From the NCBI RefSeq assembly GCF_020907985.1, contig NZ_JAJJPA010000047.1, forward strand, positions 1 to 49,734: 49,734 bases of DNA, read 5' to 3'. Below, one piece after another: positions 41,666 to 48,516 of this stretch (position 1 is the stretch's first letter; each line of letters opens with the position of its first letter). This DNA comes from Kitasatospora humi (lineage in GTDB: Bacteria > Actinomycetota > Actinomycetes > Streptomycetales > Streptomycetaceae). A program made the translations under genes and the position numbers. Under the pieces are notes generated by a model. That model did no database searches and had not been told where the DNA came from. It saw only the letters and a program-made list of their open reading frames with translations.

Positions 41666-42910
41666 ATGGTGGGCAGGAGGCCGTTGGGCCGGCAGTTCGG
41701 CTGGCTGTGGGCGGCGTACGCGGTGAGCGCATACGGGTCCGGGCTGGGGTTCGGGGCATTACCGCTGATTGCCGTGCTGGTGCTGCACGCCGGCCCCGCC
41801 GAGGTGTCCGCGCTCTCCGCCGTGGGACCGGCGGTGGGCGCGCTGATCGCGGTGCCACTCGCGCCGTGGGTGGAATTCCGGCGCAAGCGCCCGGTCATGA
41901 TCGCGATGGACCTGACCCGGTTCGCCGCCCTGGCGACGATCCCGATCGCTTACGCCCTCGGCCGGCTCGGCTTCATCCAGCTGCTCGTGATCTCGGCCGT
42001 GGTCGCCGCGGCCAAGATCGCTTTCAACGCGGCCAGCGGCGCCTACCTCAAGGCCCTCGTCCGGCCGGACGACCTGCTCGTGGCCAACGCACGGTTCGAG
42101 TCCACGAACTGGAGCTCCATCGCGGTCGGACCGCCCCTGGGCGGGGCGGCGATCGGCATGTTCGGGCCGGTCACCACCGTGGTGGCCGACGCGCTCAGCT
42201 ACCTGCTCTCCGCGCTGGGCATCACCGCGATCCGAGGCCAGGAGGAAGCACCGCAGCCAACCGACAAGAGCCCGGTACGGGCTGGCGCACTGCTCGACGG
42301 CTGGCGACACATCATGGGCGATCCAGGGCTTCGGGCGCTCTACTTCAACAACATGCTCGTCTCCGGCCTGATCATGGCCACCGAGCCGCTGCTGGCCGTA
42401 CTCCTGCTCCGCCAGCTCGGTTTCCCGCCGTGGCAGTACGCCCTCGCGTTCGCCGCCCCCTGCCTCGGGGGGCTCATCGGCTCCCGGCTGGCTCAGCGAG
42501 TCGTGGCCCGCTACGGCCGGCAGCGGGTCTTCCGGATCGTCGGCACCCTGCGCTCCATCTGGCTGATCGGCCTGGTCTTCGTCCAGCCCGGGGTCGTCGG
42601 CCTCGTCACCGTGATGGCCGTCGAGCTGGCGATCATCGTCAACATGAGCCTGTACACACCGGTGCTCGCCACCTACCGGCTCGAACGCACTCCCCAGCAC
42701 CTCGTCGCCCGCACCCTGTCGGCCTGGTCGATCGGCCAGCAGGCGTCCATCGCCGTCCTCACCGCGTTCGGCGGGCTGCTCGCCGACCTCACCGGCCCAC
42801 GCACCGCTCTCACGGTCGCGGGACTGCTCATCCTGGCCACCCCGCTCCTGCTCCCCAAACGCGATCAGACCTCGCAGCACACGCCGGAACCGGCCCACAG
42901 CCACGCATGA
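41666..42910 (+). CDS. MFS transporter (drug-efflux type)
   Basis: This 414-aa integral membrane protein has about 12 hydrophobic segments. FGWLWAAYAVSAYGSGLGFGA and the loop PLAPWVEFRRKRPVMIAMDL, with its basic cluster, match the MFS motif A region, and the second half repeats the pattern (GSRLAQRVVARYGRQRVF). It resembles the MFS_3/enterobactin-exporter type. It exports or imports an unknown compound, probably in response to the ligand sensed by the divergent LysR. A cysteine-hydrolase-like gene follows 97 bases downstream. Confidence 0.88.
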   Translation: MVGRRPLGRQFGWLWAAYAVSAYGSGLGFGALPLIAVLVLHAGPAEVSALSAVGPAVGALIAVPLAPWVEFRRKRPVMIAMDLTRFAALATIPIAYALGRLGFIQLLVISAVVAAAKIAFNAASGAYLKALVRPDDLLVANARFESTNWSSIAVGPPLGGAAIGMFGPVTTVVADALSYLLSALGITAIRGQEEAPQPTDKSPVRAGALLDGWRHIMGDPGLRALYFNNMLVSGLIMATEPLLAVLLLRQLGFPPWQYALAFAAPCLGGLIGSRLAQRVVARYGRQRVFRIVGTLRSIWLIGLVFVQPGVVGLVTVMAVELAIIVNMSLYTPVLATYRLERTPQHLVARTLSAWSIGQQASIAVLTAFGGLLADLTGPRTALTVAGLLILATPLLLPKRDQTSQHTPEPAHSHA

Positions 42911-43007
42911 CCCACCGCAACGAACCGCTGAAGCCCGCAGGCCGCAGCTGATCCGTCAGTTCGCGTCCGCGTCGACCAGGCACACCACCAGCAAGGAGGA
43001 CACTCGC

Positions 43008-43607
43008 GTGAGTACCGCCCCCGCACTCGACCCCGTGCACACCGCTCTGCTCGTCATGGACTACCAGCCCTCGATCCTGGCCGCGCTTCCCGACGGCGGG
43101 GACCGCGAGGCCCTGCTCGGCCTCATGGAAGCGGCCATCGCCGACGTTCGCGCCATGGGCGGCACTGTCGCCTACGTACGCGTCGGCTTCACCGAGGCCG
43201 ACTGGGACGCGATCCCGGCCGCCAACAAGTCCTTCGCCCCGCTGGCCCAATACCGCGTCATGCACCACGAGGACCCTGCCGCTTTCATCCACGAGCGCCT
43301 GGCTCCCCGGGACGGCGACATCGTCGTGCGCAAGATCCGCCACGGCGGCATGTCCACCACCGACCTCGACCAGCAGCTGCGCGAACGCGGCATCACCGCT
43401 CTGGTCGTCTCCGGCATCACCACCAGCGGCGCCGTCCTGTCGACCGTCATCGACGCGGCCGACCGCGACTACCAGCTCTACGTCCTGTCCGACGGCGTCG
43501 CCGACCCGGACACCGAAGTCCACGACGTCCTGCTCCGCCGGGTCCTCCCCTCGCGGGCCCACATCGTCGACACCGCCGAGCTGCACGCCCTGCTCCGGGC
43601 CGAGTGA
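43008..43607 (+). CDS. Isochorismatase-like (cysteine hydrolase fold) protein lacking the catalytic Cys
   Basis: This 199-aa protein has the fold's VHTALLVMDYQPSIL (Asp18) and DGDIVVRKIRHGG (Lys109), two of the three catalytic residues. In VVSGITTSGAVLSTVIDAA the third, normally Cys in GVATNVCVEST, aligns with Ala142. Such Cys-less members form a recurring group. It may bind but not hydrolyse its ligand, or use another mechanism. The GTG at 43008 follows AAGGAGGA at good spacing. It is probably in the MFS transcription unit, so it could be a substrate-related accessory. Confidence 0.82.
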   Translation: MSTAPALDPVHTALLVMDYQPSILAALPDGGDREALLGLMEAAIADVRAMGGTVAYVRVGFTEADWDAIPAANKSFAPLAQYRVMHHEDPAAFIHERLAPRDGDIVVRKIRHGGMSTTDLDQQLRERGITALVVSGITTSGAVLSTVIDAADRDYQLYVLSDGVADPDTEVHDVLLRRVLPSRAHIVDTAELHALLRAE

Positions 43608-43634
43608 CTCGGAACCACGCGCCGATCCCACCCA

Positions 43635-43855
43635 CGGCCGCCACCACCGCCACCAGCAGCTTCAGAACGGCCGCAGGGTCTTCGACTCCTCCTTCGCCGT
43701 GCCCGCTCCGCGCGGGCCGGCAACTCCGTGGTGACCAGCACCTCCAGCAGGTCCAGCGCGTCATCGACCGCGCGCGTCGTCAGGTAGACCGCGGTGGACA
43801 GCAGTGTGGCCAGGCGCCGGGAGCCGCCGTGCCGCTCCAGCAGAGCGGCAGAACC
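43635..43855 (-). pseudogene. Remnant of a Tn3-family transposase
   Basis: Reading the minus strand from 43855 gives SAALLERHGGSRRLATLLST, TAVYLTTRAVDDALDLLEV and LVTTELPARAER. A one-base shift then continues as TAKEESKTLRPF. This pattern recalls the N-terminal DUF4158 region of Tn3-family transposases in actinomycetes. The fragment is about 70 codons long, frameshifted, has no start or stop, and abuts the downstream acetyltransferase gene. The call is from memory of the family and not from a search. Confidence 0.45.
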
Positions 43856-44308
43856 CTAGTCCGGCAGTCGGCGTAGGAGCTGTCGGGACGACTCGAAGCC
43901 CAGGCGTTCGTAGACCGGCACCGCCTTGCGACCGGAGTGGACCGTCACGTGGAGGGACCCGAGGCGTGCCGCGTGCTCCGAAGCAGTCTGCACGAGCGCC
44001 GAACCGATCCCCCGGCCCCGGTGCTCCGGCATGACGAAGACGGTCTGGATGTCTGCGGAGAGCCGGCTCGGCGCTCCAGGTCTCGGCACGCGAGGCACGA
44101 GCGCGACCCAGGCCATGCCGACGATCTCGGGTCGCAGGAGTCGGGCCACGAACGCCAGGTGCGAGTCCTGGCGGGTGGACCACCACTGCGCGAGCTCCGC
44201 CGCGAATGCGTCAACGGACTGCTGGGTCGGCTCCTCATGACGGGTGTCCAGCCACAGCAGTCGGGCCAAGGCTGCGATGTCGCCTGCGTTCGCCTGACTG
44301 ATCATCAC
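43856..44308 (-). CDS. GNAT acetyltransferase
   Basis: This 150-aa protein has the GNAT acetyl-CoA motif VFVMPEHRGRGIGSALVQTA (about residues 91-110), then LHVTVHSGRKAVPVYERLGF. The N-terminal half is variable. The start is GTG 44308 or ATG 44305. TAGGCT lies six bases before the GTG on the minus strand, so it appears leaderless. Substrate unknown. It lies next to the Tn3-like remnant, in a block of acetyltransferase genes. Confidence 0.85.
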   Translation of the reverse strand: MMISQANAGDIAALARLLWLDTRHEEPTQQSVDAFAAELAQWWSTRQDSHLAFVARLLRPEIVGMAWVALVPRVPRPGAPSRLSADIQTVFVMPEHRGRGIGSALVQTASEHAARLGSLHVTVHSGRKAVPVYERLGFESSRQLLRRLPD

Positions 44309-44320
44309 GAAGTGAGCCTA
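44306..44320 (-). promoter_or_regulatory. -10 box and leaderless GTG start
   Basis: On the minus strand TAGGCT (44320-44315) precedes GTG 44308 by six bases. Confidence 0.5.
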
Positions 44321-44615
44321 GCCGCCGGTCGGATCATGTGATTGAGGCGAGGAGGGCCAGCCCCCGGTGAGCCGGGCCGGCGGTTCGGATGCGGGATCAC
44401 TGCGGCGGGTCCTGTGGGGGCGCGCGGGGGCGCGCGCGTGGTTGCGCAGAGTGCTGCCGTGAGCACGGAGAGACGTTTATCGGCCTGGGGGCGGTGTAGC
44501 GTGCGCGTGGAGCGGGTCGCCCCCGAACGGAAAAGGGGCGAGCCCGGGCAGGTGATTGCCACACCCGGCCGGGCTCTTCATCCGCCAAGTGGTAGTCAAG
44601 GAAAGGCCACTGAGG
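44309..44615. other. 307-base region with divergent promoters and a leader hairpin
   Basis: No gene is supported. It includes the leftward leaderless promoter, a GC-dinucleotide-rich tract at 44415-44445, a possible rightward -10 TAGCGT at 44497-44502, and an inverted repeat GAGCCCGG (44540-44547) / CCGGGCTC (44569-44576) about 40 bases upstream of the HTH gene, which may be an attenuator or protein site. Confidence 0.5.
44540..44576 (+). promoter_or_regulatory. Leader inverted repeat upstream of the HTH/zinc-ribbon gene
   Basis: Arms GAGCCCGG and CCGGGCTC are perfect over 8 bp with a 21-nt loop, within the presumed 5' leader. It could act as an attenuator hairpin or an operator. Confidence 0.4.
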
Positions 44616-45614
44616 ATGCTCAGGAATGCTATCGCGCCCACGAGCGCTTTCACGCAGATTGCCAACGCCCACATCTGGGATGACGGCATGTCGGATGCGG
44701 CGTTCCGGTTGCTGGTGCGGGCGTTGGCACTGTCGGACGCGGCGGCGCGGAAGACGACGGTGACGGAGCTTGCCGCCGGGTTGACGGGTGGTCGGATCAC
44801 GGCGGACCGGGCGCGGCGGCAGCTCGCCAAGAAGGGGCTGCTGCACACGACGAAGTGGCGGAACGCGGCCGGGCAGGTGCGGTCGGAGTCGCTGGTGTCG
44901 AGCGTGCCGCTGGACGCGGAGGAGGCGGAGGGGATCTTCGTCGGGCGGCGGGGAGTCGGCGGTGCTGGGGGTGTTGGTCGCACCAGGGCACTGAAGGTCG
45001 AGCGGGCCGACGTTTCGGTACTCGGATCCGCCCTCTGCGCCGCGGGAGTTGCTGGTGGACCGAGTGCCGGATCACGGAAGGTCGGACCGGCCGACGTTCC
45101 GTCACCCGGCACCCTCCTCCCCTCGGAAGGAACACTGGGGGAGAAGACGTCTTCCCCCCTCCCGGTCCCACCGGTCCCGCCGGTCCCGCCGGATGCGGAC
45201 GGGCGCCTGGCGGCGGCGGAGCGCGTGCTGCTGTCGTTGCGCCAGGTGGACGCACAGTTGGTGCTCGGGTCGGCGGAGGCGGCCCGGTTGGCGCCGCTGG
45301 CTGCCGAGTGGCTGGCCAGAGGCGTCAGCGTGGCGGGCCTGCGGCATGCGCTGACTTCCGCGCTGCCGGTGCCCGTGAAGGCTCCGGCCGCGCTGGTGCG
45401 GCACCGGTTGCGGGAGAAGATGCCCGAGGACGCGGCGGACCAGGTGCCGCTGAAGCTGGCGATGTGCGGCGACTGCGGGCGCGGCTTCCGCGTCGTGGCG
45501 GACGAGGCGCGGTGCGCCCAGTGCCGGACTGCGGCACCCGTGCGGCCCCCGGAGCCGGCGCCGGTGCGGATGGGCTGGCGGGAACGCGTGCGGCTGGCCG
45601 GTGCCGACGGATGA
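44616..45614 (+). CDS. HTH protein with C-terminal zinc-ribbon
   Basis: This 332-aa protein has an N-terminal winged-helix-like region (SDAAFRLLVRALALSDAAAR, VTELAAGLTGGRITADRARR, QLAKKGLLHT) reminiscent of replication-initiator or MarR-type domains common in streptomycete accessory DNA. A long low-complexity middle with Pro/Val repeats (PVPPVPPVPP) and an imperfect internal repeat (KVERADVSVLG / KVGPADVPSPG) separates it from a helical segment and a Cys4 ribbon: C284-x2-C287-x12-C300-x2-C303. The ATG at 44616 (MLRNAIAPTSAFTQ) matches family openings; the ORF extends 20 codons further upstream. The target is unknown. Confidence 0.78.
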   Translation: MLRNAIAPTSAFTQIANAHIWDDGMSDAAFRLLVRALALSDAAARKTTVTELAAGLTGGRITADRARRQLAKKGLLHTTKWRNAAGQVRSESLVSSVPLDAEEAEGIFVGRRGVGGAGGVGRTRALKVERADVSVLGSALCAAGVAGGPSAGSRKVGPADVPSPGTLLPSEGTLGEKTSSPLPVPPVPPVPPDADGRLAAAERVLLSLRQVDAQLVLGSAEAARLAPLAAEWLARGVSVAGLRHALTSALPVPVKAPAALVRHRLREKMPEDAADQVPLKLAMCGDCGRGFRVVADEARCAQCRTAAPVRPPEPAPVRMGWRERVRLAGADG

Positions 45615-45937
45615 CGCAGGGGCGGCGGACGAGGCCGCCGGGGAGGCTTCCGCGAGCCGCCGCACTGTCCACGATGCGCGCCCCGCTGCGAGCAACGCGC
45701 CCCTACCGGTGCCCGAGGTACGGCGGCCGTCGACCTCCCGGAACCCACCGGCGGAGCAGCGAGCAGCGTCGGTCCCGGCCCCCCCAACTGCCCCTACCTC
45801 GGCGCGAGAAGCAGCAACCCGATCTCCTGGGCAGCGGTCGAGAGCTCCTTGTGGAGCTTGCCCGCACGTTCCGGCGAGCGGGAAAAGGCGCCTGCCTCCC
45901 GAGTGGCCCGGTCGACCCGCCGCCGTCCCCGACCGGC
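45615..45937. other. 323-base region without a convincing gene
   Basis: An ATG at 45611 overlaps the HTH stop (ATGA) and opens a frame containing REKQQPDLLGSG and ELLVELARTFRRAGKG, but it is Arg/Pro-rich and then runs antisense through the next gene, so I do not call it. No promoter, terminator or repeat stands out. Confidence 0.5.
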
Positions 45938-46576
45938 TCACCGCGGACGGTAGATGCAGTCCGCCAGCGCGCTGTGCCGCTTCCAGCCCAGCGTCTCGTA
46001 CAGGGCCCGGCCCTCGTCGGTCGCGCCGAGGACCCCGAGCGTGGCGCCCCTCGCCACCGCGCGGTCGGCGAGCGTGCGCATCACGAAGCCGCCCAGGCCG
46101 CGGCGGCGGTGCGCGGGCTCCGTCACCACGCGGTCGACCACCACGGCCTCGCCCAGCAGTGCCATCTGCCCCTTCGCCGCCAACTCGCCCGCCACGTCGC
46201 GCACCTGGAGGTACAGGACCCCGTCCCGCACCTCCTCCGAGGAGGCCTCGTACCCGTCGGGCGCCACCGGGTTCGTCGTCCGCAGGTCGGTCGCCATCAG
46301 GTGGCCCGACTCGTCCTCGTCCGCCACCCAGCCGCCGGGCAGCCAGGGCGCCACGTCTCCCGGTTCCATCGGCACCGTGATCCAGGTGTTCGGCACCGTC
46401 ACCGCCTCGGCGGCGGCCCGCACCGCGAACTCCCCGGCCTCCGGCAGCACATGACGCCCCAGCTGCGCCGGGTTGCCGATGTCGAGGTACAGCCCCCAGG
46501 GCTTCTCCAGCGGCTGGGGCGTGCGCCGCGACACGGCCCAGCCGGCCACCCATGTCCTGACCAGTTCCGGAATCAC
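45938..46576 (-). CDS. GNAT acetyltransferase
   Basis: This 212-aa protein has a poorly conserved N-terminal half and a GNAT C-terminal half: ALLGEAVVVDRVVTEPAHRR, RRRGLGGFVMRTLADRAVAR (acetyl-CoA loop), LGVLGATDEGRALYETLGWK. The GTG at 46576 has GGGGGAG five bases upstream; the earlier TTG at 46600 would place that element inside the gene. Function beyond acetyl transfer is unknown. Confidence 0.85.
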   Translation of the reverse strand: MIPELVRTWVAGWAVSRRTPQPLEKPWGLYLDIGNPAQLGRHVLPEAGEFAVRAAAEAVTVPNTWITVPMEPGDVAPWLPGGWVADEDESGHLMATDLRTTNPVAPDGYEASSEEVRDGVLYLQVRDVAGELAAKGQMALLGEAVVVDRVVTEPAHRRRGLGGFVMRTLADRAVARGATLGVLGATDEGRALYETLGWKRHSALADCIYRPR

Positions 46577-46899
46577 CAGTCTCCCCCTAGTAAGAGGCAA
46601 TTGCCGCCAGTACAGCTTACGAAACGGCCGCGCTTCCTACCAGAGCGGGCCGTCCCGGTGCTGCCGGCGGCGCTCGCCACCGCCGGCGGGGGCAGCGGCG
46701 GCGGCCCGGGGAGCGGGGGCAGCGGCGGCGGCCCGGGGAGCGGGGGCAGCGGCGGCGGCCCGGGGAGCGGGGGCAGCGGCGGCGGCCCGGGGAGCGGGGC
46801 GAAGCCGGCCGCCGCGGCGGGGAACGGTACCGCCGCCTTCGCCACCCGCGTCCACCAAGCCGCCGCTTCGTCCTGAACGCCCCCGGTCACCTGCCCCGA
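46577..46899. other. 323-base region holding a 27-bp minisatellite and possible short ORFs
   Basis: The main content is a four-copy 27-bp repeat. On the minus strand a GTG at 46890, nine bases after the DUF4287 stop, opens a 105-aa frame (QDEAAAWWTRVAKAAVPFPA) whose centre is PLPGPPPLPP repeats. It lacks a good ribosome site and is uncertain. Confidence 0.5.
46684..46797. repeat. 27-bp minisatellite, four copies
   Basis: A 27-base unit (GGGGGCAGCGGCGGCGGCCC followed by GGGGAGC) is repeated about four times without visible change. Read rightward it codes GGSGGGPGS; read leftward PLPGPPPLP. Identical copies suggest recent slippage or assembly uncertainty. Confidence 0.85.
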
Positions 46900-47109
46900 C
46901 TACTTGCCCTCGGCGAGGGTGGCGGCGACCAGTGCGTTGGCGTGGCCGTGGCCGAGGCCGTGCTCGGCCTTCAGCCAGGCGACCAGTTCCATGTGCTTGG
47001 TCAGCGGCGAGGCGCGGACGAGGTCCTGCCACTGCGCGATCGGGCGGCCGTACTTCTTCTCGATGGAGGGGAAGTAACTGGCGGGGCCCTTCACCGGTGC
47101 GGTGGTCAT
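46900..47109 (-). CDS. DUF4287 small protein
   Basis: This 69-aa protein (GPASYFPSIEKKYGRPIAQW, QDLVRASPLTKHMELVAWLK, EHGLGHGHANALVAATLAEG) has the DUF4287 sequence, a small helical domain found alone or with DUF5655 in actinomycetes. The ATG at 47109 has GGACACCGC upstream, which gives only a weak ribosome site. The function is unknown. Confidence 0.85.
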   Translation of the reverse strand: MTTAPVKGPASYFPSIEKKYGRPIAQWQDLVRASPLTKHMELVAWLKAEHGLGHGHANALVAATLAEGK

Positions 47110-47290
47110 GTGCGGTGTCCTGTCTGTTCGCAGTGGTCTTGATCGTGTTCGCGGTGCTCGTGGAGGTCCTCGCCGCCCCCGTGCGGACGTTCTTGCCTCA
47201 TCCTTGTCTCATCGCGAGGTCAGACGGAGCACTCCGGTGGAACTCATCGCTCCCGGACCAGGAATTTCCGCCGGGTCGATTGGCACCACC

Positions 47291-48289
47291 TCACCGCTGA
47301 GTCCCGGCACCGGCGCCGGGCAGCCGCATCGGGAGCCCCCACAGCGGGAAGAGCCGCTCGGTGTCCATGTGGTTGGTCATGGTGGCGATCCGGCCGTCGG
47401 TGATCTCCAGCAGGGTGATGCCCCACGGCGTCCAGCCGTTGCCGTCCTCGGCCGGCCGGTACTGGGCGAAGGCGGGCGTGCCGTTCGCCTCGACGGCCAC
47501 CAGCCTCGACCCCCGGCAGCCGGAGCCGGGGCCCAGCCACCACTCGCCCAGTTCCGCCACGCCCCGCACCCACATCCGGTACGGCGGCATGTTGAGCACG
47601 GCGTCCTCGTGCAGCAGGCTCTGCAGCGCCTTGATGTCGAACGCCTCGAATGCTCGGACGTAGCGCGCCAGCAGGGCCTGCTGCGCCTCGTCCAGCGGCT
47701 TGCGGGTGTCCGACTCCGGCACCCCGCCGTTGTCGGCGAGCGTGGCCCGGGCGCGCTGCAGGGCGCTGTTCACCGACGCCACGGAGCTGCCCAGCAACTC
47801 GGCGGTCTCGGCCGCCGACCAGGCCAGCACCTCACGCAGGATCAGCACGGCGCGCTGGCGGGCGGGCAGCTTCTGCAGTGCCGAGACGAAGGCCAGCCGG
47901 ATCGTCTCCCGGCCCACCGCCAGCTCGGCCGGGTCCCCGGCGAGCACCCTCGCGTCCGGGATGGGGCCCACCCAGACGCACTCCTCCGACTGGGCCAGAT
48001 CGGGCGCGGCCGCCGGGGTGGGCGAGGACAGGTCCATCGGCCGCGCCCGCCGCTGGGCGGCCGGGGCCATGTCCAGGCAGACGTTGGTGGCGATCCGGTA
48101 CAGCCAGGTCCGCAGTGCCGAACGCCCCTGGAAGCCGTCGAACTTGGACCACGCCCGCACCATCGTCTCCTGCACGGCGTCCTCGGCCTCGAAGGCGGAG
48201 CCGAGCATCCGGTAGCAGTGGGCCGTCAGCTCGCGGCGATACGGTTCGAGCTGCTCGGCGACGTCGTCAGGGTTTGCGCTCACAGTCAC
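47291..48289 (-). CDS. ECF sigma factor with C-terminal SnoaL-like domain (SigG/ECF56-like)
   Basis: This 332-aa protein has sigma region 2 (AHCYRMLGSAFEAEDAVQET, RTWLYRIATNVCLDM; about residues 15-80), region 4 (LPARQRAVLILREVLAWSAA, SVNSALQRARATL; about 130-185) and a C-terminal NTF2/SnoaL-like domain (VRAFEAFDIKALQSLLHEDA, VRGVAELGEWW, GITLLEITDGRIATM). This layout is typical of SigG-like factors. No anti-sigma gene is adjacent; the SnoaL domain is thought to control activity in related groups. The start at GTG 48289 is leaderless-like; GTG 48283 is an alternative. The divergent L,D-transpeptidase gene is a possible target, not shown. Confidence 0.9.
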   Translation of the reverse strand: MTVSANPDDVAEQLEPYRRELTAHCYRMLGSAFEAEDAVQETMVRAWSKFDGFQGRSALRTWLYRIATNVCLDMAPAAQRRARPMDLSSPTPAAAPDLAQSEECVWVGPIPDARVLAGDPAELAVGRETIRLAFVSALQKLPARQRAVLILREVLAWSAAETAELLGSSVASVNSALQRARATLADNGGVPESDTRKPLDEAQQALLARYVRAFEAFDIKALQSLLHEDAVLNMPPYRMWVRGVAELGEWWLGPGSGCRGSRLVAVEANGTPAFAQYRPAEDGNGWTPWGITLLEITDGRIATMTNHMDTERLFPLWGLPMRLPGAGAGTQR

Positions 48290-48301
48290 GGCGCGACCAT
48301 A
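48287..48301 (-). promoter_or_regulatory. -10 box and leaderless GTG start of the sigma gene
   Basis: On the minus strand TATGGT (48301-48296) precedes GTG 48289 by six bases. Confidence 0.5.
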
Positions 48302-48424
48302 GCGGCCGGCGCCGACATCAAGATCAACTTGGCCGACTTCTGCCACCGCCCGCGCACTCGAGCGGCAACGGCGATGGCGCGGGCGGGGCAGCAGCCCCAG
48401 CCCCGGCCCGCTCAATGTCCTGAT

Positions 48425-48460
48425 TTTGTGACAGTAACGTTTACCGTGCACCCATTCGGG
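48425..48460 (+). promoter_or_regulatory. Candidate promoter/operator of the L,D-transpeptidase gene
   Basis: TTTTGTGACAGTAACGTTTACCGTG is locally A/T-rich and contains GTAA-CGT-TTAC, a short inverted repeat, 60-90 bases before the start. It is a candidate regulator site only. Confidence 0.3.
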
Positions 48461-48516
48461 CTTCTGGCGGGTCAGATGTACACAGGGATCACCACGATGT
48501 TGGGGGAAGAAGAACC

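Noticed and set aside
46684..46797. CRISPR-like array
   Set aside because: The 27-bp units are directly contiguous, with no spacers, and there are no cas genes.
45611..46876. Plus-strand gene starting at the ATGA overlap after the HTH gene
   Set aside because: It has no recognisable domain and runs antisense through an acetyltransferase gene and the minisatellite.
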